Source: Knoellia sp031844405
GTDB taxonomy: Bacteria; Actinomycetota; Actinomycetes; Actinomycetales; Dermatophilaceae
Length of the DNA: 64,000 bases
Reading direction: 5' to 3'
Assembly: GCA_031844405.1 (NCBI GenBank)
Contig: JAUZVC010000001.1
Span: 1,364,001-1,428,000, forward strand
The position numbers and the translations under genes are program-made. Numbering within the stretch: position 1 is the first letter of the stretch; every line of letters starts with the position of its first letter. The notes beneath the pieces are model-generated. The model was not told the origin of the DNA, did no database searches, and saw nothing but the letters and a program-made list of their open reading frames with translations. Below are positions 1 to 7,537 of this stretch, one piece after another.

Positions 1-1
1 C

Positions 2-559
2 AACGGCTCCATGGACCGTCTCGGTCTCGAGACCCTCGACCTCTTCCTGCTGCACTGGCCGTTCCCGCAGCAGGACCGCTACGTCGACGCGTGGAAGGCG
101 CTCCAGGGGCTGCGCGACGCCGGACGGGTGCGCGCCATCGGGGTGTGCAACTTCCACGTCGAGCACCTCCAGCGACTCTTCGACGAGACCGGCGAGTGGC
201 CCGCCATCAACCAGATCGAGCTCCACCCCTACCTCCAGCAGCGCGAAGTGGTCGAGTTCAACGCCGAGCACGGCATCGTCACCGAGTCGTGGAGCCCGCT
301 CGCCTCGGGCAAGCAGGTCCTCGACGACCCGGTGATCGGCGGCATCGCGCAGCGGCTCGGCGCCACGCCGGCGCAGGTCGTCATCGCCTGGCACATCGCC
401 CGCGGGTTCGTCGTCCTGCCCAAGTCGGTGACGCCCTCGCGCATCGCCGAGAACTTCGAGGCTGCCGAGCTCTCGCTCACCGAGGCCGACATGGCCGAGA
501 TCGCCACCCTCGACCGTGGGTTCCGCACCGGCCCCAACCCCGACGAGTTCAACGGCTGA
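2..559 (+). CDS. Aldo/keto reductase, C-terminal part (cut by window edge)
   Basis: The reading frame is already open at the first bases, so the N-terminus lies outside the window. The 185 visible residues match the diketogulonate-reductase-like branch of the NADPH-dependent aldo/keto reductases. The sequence LLHWP carries the family's catalytic His. It is followed by GVCNF, then IELHPYLQQ, WSPLASG, and the cofactor-binding PKSVTPSRIAENF near the end. The catalytic Asp, Tyr and Lys of this family lie further upstream and cannot be checked. The product is expected to be a cytosolic (beta/alpha)8 barrel that reduces carbonyl substrates; the substrate cannot be told. A long inverted repeat follows the stop codon and separates it from a convergent gene. 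Confidence 0.9.
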   Translation, partial: NGSMDRLGLETLDLFLLHWPFPQQDRYVDAWKALQGLRDAGRVRAIGVCNFHVEHLQRLFDETGEWPAINQIELHPYLQQREVVEFNAEHGIVTESWSPLASGKQVLDDPVIGGIAQRLGATPAQVVIAWHIARGFVVLPKSVTPSRIAENFEAAELSLTEADMAEIATLDRGFRTGPNPDEFNG

Positions 560-609
560 CCCCTCGCTCCAGCCTCGTCCGGGCTCCTGCGCGGCACCCG
601 GCGAGGCTC

Positions 610-669
610 CCGAGTGTCGGGGATCCGGGGCCTCAGTGCCATACGAAGGCCCGGATCCCCGACACTCGG
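610..669. terminator. 20-bp perfect inverted repeat between convergent genes
   Basis: Arms at 610-629 and 650-669 are perfect reverse complements (left arm CCGAGTGTCGGGGATCCGGG) around a 20-nt loop. The element sits between the aldo/keto reductase stop and the stop of the opposite-strand gene, so it probably ends transcription from both sides. There is no U-tract, as is usual in this GC range. Confidence 0.75.
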
Positions 670-683
670 CCAGGCTCGACGGG

Positions 684-1577
684 TCAGCCCAGCAGCAGGT
701 GTGTGAGCCGATTGCGCAGTGCGGCGCGGTGCCGCGGCGAGGTGAGGCTCAACGACGTCATCTCGACGTAGGTGAAGCCGGGGTCCTCGAGGCGTGCCCG
801 CCGCTCTCGCTCGTACTGCCATTGCGCGCGATCGGTCCGGTGCTGGTCGCCGTCGTACTCTCCGACGACCCGGCGCGCGCGCCACAGGAAGTCCGGTCGG
901 GCCAGCCAAAGACCGTCGGAGCTGTGGACGTCCACGTTGAGCTCGGGCTCGGGAAGGCCCCATGTCAGGAAGGCATGGCGGGCCTTGCTCTCCCACGGCG
1001 ACGCCGATCCTGCGCGGGCCAGGGGTGCGCACCGTCTCAGGGCCAAGGAGCCGCGCGTGCTCCGGTCCGCCGCCGTGCGTTCGAGGTCCTTGGGGCGGGT
1101 CAGGTCGCGCGCGAGCAGGTTGTCCGCGATCGCCAGCAGGTCGTCCTCGGCCAGTTCGTGGCCGAGGTCGGCCCAGGTCTCGAGCGGTTCGGTGACCGCG
1201 AGACCGTCGACGAAGTCCGTGTGCCGACGCTCCAGCCCCCGGTGGCTATGAACTCCTGCGCGCGTCAGCAATGAGGTGCCCTTGGGGCGCATGACGTGAA
1301 GGCCCTCGGCCGGCGTCCAGGGCCGAGGTGTCGGCAGGCCGAGCAGGTGAGCCGCCGTGAGGTGGGAGAACGCGAAGGGTCGCGGCAGCACCAGGGCGTA
1401 GGCGAGTGCCGTGTTGTGCACGTTCACCTCGGCTGCTGCTGGGGAACGGACTCCCGCCGTGGGCGCCCGCAGGTCCTTCGCCCGGAGTCGGTCGAGCCGG
1501 ACTCCGACGCTGTGGGCCTGCGACGTCGTGAAGGTGGGTCGCAGCGCGTTGGGCAGAGGTGCGGGTCGGCGGGCCAT
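684..1577 (-). CDS. AbiEi/DUF559-like protein with endonuclease-fold C-terminus
   Basis: This is a protein of about 297 residues of a kind common and multicopy in actinobacteria, usually annotated as hypothetical, DUF559-containing or AbiEi-antitoxin-like. I chose the ATG at 1577 (MARRPAPLPN) because the frame above it reads as Arg/Pro-rich noise. The middle part (HLTAAHLLGLP, then VHSHRGL and VDGLAVTEPLETWADL) resembles the AbiEi-like core. The C-terminal 100 residues (RPDFLW, VVGEYDGDQH) resemble the PD-(D/E)XK-like fold of Vsr/DUF559 nucleases, with Asp and Glu-x-Asp in the expected places. I see no cognate toxin gene beside it. The biological role is unknown, and the nuclease activity is inference from fold-level motifs only. 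Confidence 0.7.
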   Translation of the reverse strand: MARRPAPLPNALRPTFTTSQAHSVGVRLDRLRAKDLRAPTAGVRSPAAAEVNVHNTALAYALVLPRPFAFSHLTAAHLLGLPTPRPWTPAEGLHVMRPKGTSLLTRAGVHSHRGLERRHTDFVDGLAVTEPLETWADLGHELAEDDLLAIADNLLARDLTRPKDLERTAADRSTRGSLALRRCAPLARAGSASPWESKARHAFLTWGLPEPELNVDVHSSDGLWLARPDFLWRARRVVGEYDGDQHRTDRAQWQYERERRARLEDPGFTYVEMTSLSLTSPRHRAALRNRLTHLLLG

Positions 1578-1765
1578 GTCGGACAGGCTCGCCTCGGCGA
1601 TGGCAGCCGGGCACCCCGTGGTCGGGCATCTGTGGACGGCTCCCGCGGAGTCGTCGCGCTGTGGATAGTGACGAGAGTCGGATCCCGGGGGTCTCCGTCG
1701 TGTTCGAGGACCCAGTTCTCCGACACTGGGTGCGCACTCACGGAGTCGGCGGACCGCCGTGACCT

Positions 1766-3235
1766 TCAGACGGGGAGGAGGCGGGCCACGAACTCGCGGA
1801 GCTGGGCGACGTTGCGGCACTCGTGCATGTCGACGACCTCGGCGTAGCCGAGCGCGACGGAGTCGCCGCTGCCCCACATGCGCGCCGGCTCGGGGTTGAG
1901 CCACGAGACGTGTCGCGCGCGCGAGGCGATCTCGCGGAGCATGTCGAACTGCGGGTCGGTGTGGTTCGAGCGGGCGTCGCCGAGGACGAGGACCGCGGTG
2001 CGGTGCCCGATCGCGTCGAGGTGGTGCTCGACGACGTCGGCGAAGACCGCGCCGTAGTCGCTGTTGCGGTGCCAGCGGGTCATCCGCGAGAGGTCGTCGA
2101 AGGCGTCGCTGAGGTCGCTGCCCGGAGGCGCGCCGATGACGCGGTCGGTGAGGTCGTCGACGCGGTTGACGAACCCGAGGATGTGCACCCGGCGGAACTG
2201 CGCGGCGAGCGCCTGGACGAGCAGGATCGTGAACCGCGAGAACCCCGCGACCGACGACGACAGGTCGCAGAGGATGACGAGGTCGGGCCGGTGCGGGCTC
2301 GCGTGCTGAAGGGCGGGACGGATCGGTATGCCGCCCGTCGACAGTGAGCGTCGCAGCGTGCGCCGGACGTCGATCGAGCCACGCGACGCGCGTCGACGCC
2401 GGGCAGCCAGCCGCGTCGCGAGCTTGCGGGAGAGCGGCTGGATCGCACCCCGCAGCTCCTCGAGCTCGGCCGGGCCGGCGAGGAGGAAGGGCGTCTGCTC
2501 GGCGGGTGCGCGGACGGCATACCGGCTGATCCGGTCGGCGCCCCGCGCCTCGGCGTTGCGTCGCCGCGTCTCGGTCTCGACGCGCCTGCGGAACGCCGTC
2601 ACCGACGACCGCAGCTCGTCGCGGGTGAAGCGCGACGCGAACCCCTGACCGGACGCCGGCCCCGAGGCACCCGCGCCGGCGCCGCCCGAACCACCGCTCC
2701 CGTCGCCGGACCCACCGGGCGCGTCGAACGCCGCGTCCTGGAGCCGAGCCAGCGCCCCCGCGATGGCGGTCTGCGGAGCGAGGGTGTCGAGGGCCTGCTG
2801 CGCCGAGAACGAGCCCGTGCCCGCGGCGTTGGCCAGCGCACCGAGCTCGGCGACGACCCGGGCGGCGAGCTCGTCGAGGGCGCGCTCGTCCCCGGCGGCA
2901 AGGGCGCGAGACAGCTCGTCACGCAGCTCGGCCGCGCGAGCACGCCTGTCCTGCAACGTCGCCGGGGGACCCTCCGCAGAGACCCCGACGCGCTCGCCGA
3001 GGGCGGCGGGGAACCACACGTCGAAGAGGTCGTCGAAGACCTGCCTCTGACCGGCGCGGCGGAGCAGGGCCGACGCCAGCCCTTCGCGGAGCCGGGCGCG
3101 GTCGTCCAGGCCGAGCACGAGCGCCGCGGCCCCCGCGTCGACGACCTCGCTCGTGCCGACGACGACTCCGTGCCCGCGCAGGGCGCGCGCGAACCCGACG
3201 AGCCGGGAGTCGAGGGCGGTGGACACGGCGGACAC
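1766..3235 (-). CDS. VWA domain protein, CoxE-like
   Basis: A 489-residue protein. The C-terminal half is a von Willebrand A domain with the metal-binding motif DLSSS at residues 324-328, after PDLVILC, which resembles CoxE-type proteins. The N-terminal half is helical and charged, and a Gly/Ser/Ala-rich linker spans about residues 172-199. The start is GTG at 3235; a GTG three codons later is possible. It lies 12 nt downstream of the MoxR-type ATPase gene and reads the same way. MoxR/VWA pairs are known as chaperone-like modules that insert cofactors or activate partner enzymes, so this pair probably acts together. No client enzyme is adjacent. Confidence 0.88.
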   Translation of the reverse strand: MSAVSTALDSRLVGFARALRGHGVVVGTSEVVDAGAAALVLGLDDRARLREGLASALLRRAGQRQVFDDLFDVWFPAALGERVGVSAEGPPATLQDRRARAAELRDELSRALAAGDERALDELAARVVAELGALANAAGTGSFSAQQALDTLAPQTAIAGALARLQDAAFDAPGGSGDGSGGSGGAGAGASGPASGQGFASRFTRDELRSSVTAFRRRVETETRRRNAEARGADRISRYAVRAPAEQTPFLLAGPAELEELRGAIQPLSRKLATRLAARRRRASRGSIDVRRTLRRSLSTGGIPIRPALQHASPHRPDLVILCDLSSSVAGFSRFTILLVQALAAQFRRVHILGFVNRVDDLTDRVIGAPPGSDLSDAFDDLSRMTRWHRNSDYGAVFADVVEHHLDAIGHRTAVLVLGDARSNHTDPQFDMLREIASRARHVSWLNPEPARMWGSGDSVALGYAEVVDMHECRNVAQLREFVARLLPV

Positions 3236-3247
3236 GGGAGTCGCGCC

Positions 3248-4165
3248 TCAGCTCGCCGGCAGGTCGAGCGCGACGGCCGCGCGCTCGATGTCGTCCTGGT
3301 GCTTGAGCAGGACGCCGAGGTTGTCGCGCACGAGCTCGGCGCTGAGGTCGCCGTCGGCGGTCGCACCGAGTGCGAGCAGCGTGCGCGCCCAGTCGACCGT
3401 CTCGGCGACGGACGGCGCCTTGCGCAGCCGCAGCTCCCGAAGCCGTTGGACGAGCCGCACCACCGACGCGACGAGGGCCTCGTCCAGACCGGGTGCGCGG
3501 AGGGTGACGATGCGCTGCTCGAGCTCGGCGCTCGGGTAGTCGATGTGGAGGAAGAGGCAGCGCCGCCGCAGCGCCTCGGAGAGCTCGCGCGTCGCGTTGG
3601 AGGTGAGGACGACGAAGGGACGGTGCGTCGCGGAGATCGTCCCGAGCTCGGGAACCGTCACCTGGAAGTCGCCGAGGATCTCGAGCAGCAGGCCCTCGAT
3701 CTCGACGTCGGCCTTGTCGAGCTCGTCGACGAGCAGGACGACCGGCTCGTCACTGCGAATGGCTGCGAGCAGCGGTCTCGGCAGCAGGAACTCGTCGCTG
3801 AAGATGTTGTCCCGCAACGCATTCCAGCCATCGGAGGAGTTCCGCTCGGCGGTGATGCGCAGGAGCTGCTTGGCGTGGTTCCACTCGTAGAGCGCGCGCG
3901 ACTCGTCGACGCCCTCGTAGCACTGGAGCCGGATGAGCCGGGCTCCCGTCGCGGCCGCGACCGCCTTGGCGAGCTCGGTCTTGCCGACGCCCGCAGGCCC
4001 CTCGACGAGCAGCGGCTTGCCGAGGGCGTCGGCGAGGAAGGTCGTCGTCGCGATGGCGTCGGACGCGAGGTAGCCCGTCTCGCCCAACCGGTCGCGTACC
4101 TCGTCGATCGAGCCGAAGCGTTGCGCGGCAGGGACCTCAGGAACATCGGGGGCCGAAGTGCTCAC
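3248..4165 (-). CDS. MoxR-type AAA+ ATPase
   Basis: An AAA+ ATPase of about 305 residues. Walker A is GPAGVGKT at residues 56-63 and Walker B is VVLLVDELDKAD, followed by the sensor region VLTSNATRELSEALRRRC with an arginine-finger-type RRR. This is the usual length for the MoxR family. I prefer the GTG at 4165, preceded by GAGGA at a good distance; an ATG at 4198 is the alternative. It is the first gene of a two-gene unit with the VWA gene. The divergent kinase gene starts only 45 nt away, so the two promoters share a very small region. MoxR ATPases remodel or activate partner complexes using ATP. Confidence 0.9.
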   Translation of the reverse strand: MSTSAPDVPEVPAAQRFGSIDEVRDRLGETGYLASDAIATTTFLADALGKPLLVEGPAGVGKTELAKAVAAATGARLIRLQCYEGVDESRALYEWNHAKQLLRITAERNSSDGWNALRDNIFSDEFLLPRPLLAAIRSDEPVVLLVDELDKADVEIEGLLLEILGDFQVTVPELGTISATHRPFVVLTSNATRELSEALRRRCLFLHIDYPSAELEQRIVTLRAPGLDEALVASVVRLVQRLRELRLRKAPSVAETVDWARTLLALGATADGDLSAELVRDNLGVLLKHQDDIERAAVALDLPAS

Positions 4166-4197
4166 CGCGACATCCTCGCAGCCGGGAGCATCCGGCA

Positions 4198-4203
4198 TAC
4201 GCT
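4198..4203 (+). promoter_or_regulatory. Predicted -10 box for the leaderless PfkB gene
   Basis: TACGCT ends 7 nt before the ATG at 4211 with no room for a Shine-Dalgarno site, which suggests a leaderless transcript. The box overlaps a CGGCATAC word (4193-4200). Confidence 0.45.
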
Positions 4204-4210
4204 GCGGTCC

Positions 4211-5134
4211 ATGTCTCCTCGGGTGATCCACACCGCGCAGGCCCTCGTCGACGTCGTCGTCCAGGTCCCGTCGATCCCGCGCCGGGGCGGCAACGTCATG
4301 GCGCCGCCGCCCGAGGAGTATGCCGGGGGAGCGGTCAACATCCTCCTCGCCGCCGCACGTCAGGGCGCCTCGTGCGTGCACGCGGGCGCGACCGGCACCG
4401 GACCGCACGGCGACCTCGTCCGGTCGGCGCTCGCGGCCGAGGGCGTCACCGTGTCGAGCCCCGTCGTCCCCGACCTCGACACCGGCATCTGCGTCGTCAT
4501 GCTCGAGCCCACCGCCGAGCGCACGTTCGTCACGACCCAGGCGGCCGAGCGGCTCATCAGCGTCGAGTCGCTCCAGACTTCACGGCCCCAGGCCGGCGAC
4601 CTCGTCTGCGTGAGCGGCTACAGCCTCACCGGCACGACGCGGGACCCCTTGCTGCAGTGGCTCATCGGGCTCCCCGACGGCGTCGAGGTCGTCCTCGACC
4701 CGGGCGCGATCTTCGCGGAGCTCGACGACGGGGTCCGCCGCGCGATGCTCGACCTCACGACCGTCTGGACCGGCAACGCCGAGGAGAGCGAGGCCCTCAC
4801 CGGAGAGTCCGACATCGTCCGGGCGGCCGCTGCCTGCACCGAGCACCTGCGCACCGACGCCGTCGCCATCGTCCGCGACGGGCCCGAGGGCTGCGCCGTC
4901 CACGCCGACGGGACGACGACCGACCTCGACGGCTACCCCCAGAAGCCCGTCGACACCAACGGCGCCGGCGACACGCACACCGGCGTCCTCGTCGCCTGCC
5001 GTGCCGCCGGCATGGACTGGGTCGAGGCGGCGCGCCGGGCCAACGCCGGGGGAGCGATCAAGGTGACCAGGCGCGGTCCCGCGACGGCCCCCACCGCCGC
5101 GGAGATCGACGCGTTCCTCGCCGCCCGCGCCTGA
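4211..5134 (+). CDS. PfkB family carbohydrate kinase
   Basis: A 307-residue ribokinase-like kinase. The N-terminal part carries IPRRGGNV and EEYAGGAVNILLAAARQG, matching PfkB signature 1. The C-terminal signature is DTNGAGDTHTG with the catalytic base Asp at residue 254. The usual Phe after GAGD is replaced (GAGDTHTG), a mild variant. It should phosphorylate a sugar or nucleoside with ATP in the cytosol; the substrate cannot be told from sequence. It stands alone, divergent from the MoxR gene and convergent with the response-regulator gene. The ATG at 4211 fits a leaderless start. Confidence 0.88.
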   Translation: MSPRVIHTAQALVDVVVQVPSIPRRGGNVMAPPPEEYAGGAVNILLAAARQGASCVHAGATGTGPHGDLVRSALAAEGVTVSSPVVPDLDTGICVVMLEPTAERTFVTTQAAERLISVESLQTSRPQAGDLVCVSGYSLTGTTRDPLLQWLIGLPDGVEVVLDPGAIFAELDDGVRRAMLDLTTVWTGNAEESEALTGESDIVRAAAACTEHLRTDAVAIVRDGPEGCAVHADGTTTDLDGYPQKPVDTNGAGDTHTGVLVACRAAGMDWVEAARRANAGGAIKVTRRGPATAPTAAEIDAFLAARA

Positions 5135-5160
5135 GGCACCCACCCCAGGCACGAACGACC

Positions 5161-5174
5161 GGTATGCCGTCCGC
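5161..5174 (+). repeat. Partial copy of the GTATGCCGTCCGC intergenic element
   Basis: GGTATGCCGTCCGC matches the first 14 bases of the left arm of the 38-bp palindromes at 19096 and 32253 (after their first base). It lies between convergent genes, directly at the stop codon of the response regulator, but the matching right arm is missing. Confidence 0.6.
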
Positions 5175-5897
5175 TCACCTCGTGGGGCGCAGCCTCCACC
5201 ACGGTGCCGCCTGCCGCTCGGCGACGGCCGGGGGAGCGGTGGCCGCGACCGGGTCCGGCCAGTACTCGAGGAGGTCGCCCGGGCCGAGGCCGAGGGCGTG
5301 CTCGAGCTCGGCGGGAACGACACGCTGGAAGTGCTCGGAGACGTTGCGGCTCACCTCGGCCCAGTAGCCGCGCAGCGTCGACTCCGAGAGGTGCATCTGG
5401 CTGCTCATCTCGGCGTAGGTGAGCCCGCGGGCCCGGCCGGCGAGCACCTGCCGCTGGCGCTCCGAGAGGATCGTGAGACTGTTGCGCCGCACGAGCACCT
5501 CGACGAGCCCGATGACCGCCGGGGGCACGACGACCTCACCCTCGGCCACCGCAGTGATGACCTCCTCGGCACGGGCCGTGGGTGCGGACTTCGACACGAC
5601 TCCGCTCGCTCCGGCCGCGAGGCACGCGGCGAGGACGAACCGGCGCTCCTCCTGGCTGAAGACGCAGACACGGTATCCCTGCGAGACCGCGGCACGGATC
5701 GCCGCAACCCCCTGGCGGACGTCGGGCTGGCTCGCGTTGCTGAGGTGGAGGTCGAGCACGAGCGCGTCCGCGACGGGTCGCGCGGCGAGCATCTCCTCGA
5801 TGGTCGACCAGCCGCCGGCGAACTGCAGCCGAGGCATGAGGGCCGGCAGCGACTCGCGGATCACGGTGGCGTCGTCGACGACGGCCACGGTCCTCAC
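5175..5897 (-). CDS. Response regulator, NarL/LuxR type
   Basis: A 240-residue regulator. The receiver domain starts at TVAVVDDA, with the phosphoacceptor Asp about residue 49 (LVLDLHLSN) and the conserved Lys in VVSKSAPT. The C-terminal LuxR-type helix-turn-helix reads LSERQRQVLAGRARGLTYAEM then LSESTLRGYWAEV. The GTG at 5897 overlaps the stop codon of the upstream histidine kinase by 4 bp (GTGA), so translation is probably coupled and the two form one two-component system. The C-terminal tail past the HTH is longer than usual and Pro-rich. The target genes cannot be inferred. Confidence 0.9.
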   Translation of the reverse strand: MRTVAVVDDATVIRESLPALMPRLQFAGGWSTIEEMLAARPVADALVLDLHLSNASQPDVRQGVAAIRAAVSQGYRVCVFSQEERRFVLAACLAAGASGVVSKSAPTARAEEVITAVAEGEVVVPPAVIGLVEVLVRRNSLTILSERQRQVLAGRARGLTYAEMSSQMHLSESTLRGYWAEVSRNVSEHFQRVVPAELEHALGLGPGDLLEYWPDPVAATAPPAVAERQAAPWWRLRPTR

Positions 5898-7162
5898 CGC
5901 GCCCCCTCTCCGGACATCGACAGGCACGGTCCGGTGAGCGTCACCGTGGTCCCGACTCCGGGGGTGGACGTGATGGACACGTCGATGTCGCGACGGCGCA
6001 TCTCACCGACGACGACCTCGCGCAGGCCGACGCCCATCGTCGCCGGCGACACCTCGAAACCGACGCCGTCGTCGTGGAGGGTGACGACCCACGTCTCGGC
6101 CTCGCCGGGGCCGACCGGGGGAGCGTCGGCGTGGACGACGACCGACTCGGCGCCCGCGTGGTCGCGGACGTTGAGCAGCAGGCTCGCGAGCGCCTGGTCG
6201 AGGGCGGCGGCGCGGGCCGCGTCGACGTGGGCGCCCTCGGCGAGGTCGACGTTGAGCTGCAGCGGCAGGTCGAGGAAGCGGTCACAGGTGGCGCTCACGA
6301 CCGCCCGCAGCTCGACGCCGCCGGTGCCTCGCGCGACCGTGCTCTCGGCGGCCCCGCGGCCCTGGAGGTAGGAGCGCATGCGGGCGGACTCGAGCTGCGC
6401 CTCCTTCTGGAGGAAGGTCCGGGTCTCCTCGTCGATGGTCGGGTCACTGAGCATGCGGATCACCGCCGCCCCGTTGTGGATCGCGAGCTGGGCGCGGCGC
6501 TCCTCCTCGCGCCGACCGAGCTCGGTCGCCTCGGCCCGTGCGCGGTCCCCGTCCTCGGCCACCCGCCGGAAGTAGCCGAGGATGAGCCGGCCCACGCTCG
6601 AGAGGACGACGAGCGTGAGGACGTTGGCGACGATCGTCGTCGCGGTGTCGCGGTTCCACGCCGGTGACGCGAAGACGGCACTGGACGCGACGGCCGCAGC
6701 CACCCCGGCGGCCCATTGCCACCGGGGCATGAGCACCGTCGCCCCGGTGCAGACGACGGCCAGCAGGTGCGCAGGGAAGGGCGCCACCCACGAACCGACG
6801 AGATAGGCGTCCGGGACGGTGAGCGGCCCCAGCAGCATGAGCGCCATCGCGACCGCCAGGTCCACCGCAAAGCCGCGTCGGGTCAGCGGACCGCCACGAC
6901 GGAACACGACGACGCTCACCACGAGACTGCTGACGGCCGCGGCCGCCCAGCACACGGCATACAGGGTCGGTCGTGGCGAGACCGAGATGCCCTGGAACAG
7001 ACCGGGGACCATCTGGACGAGGGTGCCGAGCCGGACGCCGAGGACGAGGAGCGCGACGGCGTACTCCGTGCCTCGCGTCGTGGTCGGCAGCGGACCGGCG
7101 TATGCCGTCCAGCGGCTCCGCGTTCCCTCGCCGGAGCCTCTCGTCGCCACCACGGGTGGCAT
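5894..7162 (-). CDS. Sensor histidine kinase, NarL-partner type
   Basis: A membrane kinase of about 422 residues. The N-terminal half has several hydrophobic helices (for example AVALLVLGVRLGTLVQM, TLYAVCWAAAAVSSLVV and LLAVVCTGATVLM), so the sensor is probably within the membrane. The dimerisation helix carries a candidate phosphoacceptor in LAIHNGAAVIRML, and the HATPase domain shows DDGVGFE and MGVGLREVV. I start at the ATG at 7162 (MPPVVATRGS), because the longer frame above it lacks plausible protein sequence. The stop overlaps the start of the partner response regulator. The signal is unknown. A GTATGCCG word lies in the coding sequence at 7100. Confidence 0.85.
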   Translation of the reverse strand: MPPVVATRGSGEGTRSRWTAYAGPLPTTTRGTEYAVALLVLGVRLGTLVQMVPGLFQGISVSPRPTLYAVCWAAAAVSSLVVSVVVFRRGGPLTRRGFAVDLAVAMALMLLGPLTVPDAYLVGSWVAPFPAHLLAVVCTGATVLMPRWQWAAGVAAAVASSAVFASPAWNRDTATTIVANVLTLVVLSSVGRLILGYFRRVAEDGDRARAEATELGRREEERRAQLAIHNGAAVIRMLSDPTIDEETRTFLQKEAQLESARMRSYLQGRGAAESTVARGTGGVELRAVVSATCDRFLDLPLQLNVDLAEGAHVDAARAAALDQALASLLLNVRDHAGAESVVVHADAPPVGPGEAETWVVTLHDDGVGFEVSPATMGVGLREVVVGEMRRRDIDVSITSTPGVGTTVTLTGPCLSMSGEGAR

Positions 7163-7537
7163 CTTGCCGTACGCGCGTCGAGGTCGCTCGACGCGCTGGG
7201 GGCGCAGGGGGGATCGGGGCGTGCACCGAGCCAGTCTGGGGACTGCCCCACCGGCCCCGACACCCACGAAATCGCGGACCTGCGCCACACGCGCGAGGTG
7301 GTGGCCGTGTCGCCGACCGTCACCGGCAGTGGCAGGTTGCCGCCATCGGGTGGAACCGTGGACGCCGGGACCCCGACGGGTGCATCCTGAGGGACGTGGC
7401 TGAGCCACCCCTTGCTCGCTGAGCCGGCGGCCCGAGGGCTTTGACGCACTGCGTCATCGAGGTCGCCTGAGCCGGCACCCGACCTCCTCATTTCGAGCAT
7501 GACCATGCCCCTGCTCAGGGGCGGAATGAGGAACCGC
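7163..7537. other. 375-base non-coding stretch between two divergent genes
   Basis: No convincing reading frame is seen here. The stretch separates the start of the histidine kinase from the start of the secreted Ig-like protein and should hold both promoters. The only clear structure is the inverted repeat at 7442-7456. Confidence 0.6.
7442..7456. promoter_or_regulatory. Perfect inverted repeat, candidate operator
   Basis: TGACGCA and TGCGTCA flank a single C. The left arm overlaps a TTGACG hexamer (7441-7446) that could be the -35 box for the secreted protein gene at 7538. A clear -10 box was not found, so the operator role is a guess. Confidence 0.4.

Noticed and set aside
684..1577. Toxin-antitoxin system
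   Set aside because: The AbiEi-like protein has no adjacent AbiEii-type nucleotidyltransferase toxin gene, so no pair can be claimed.
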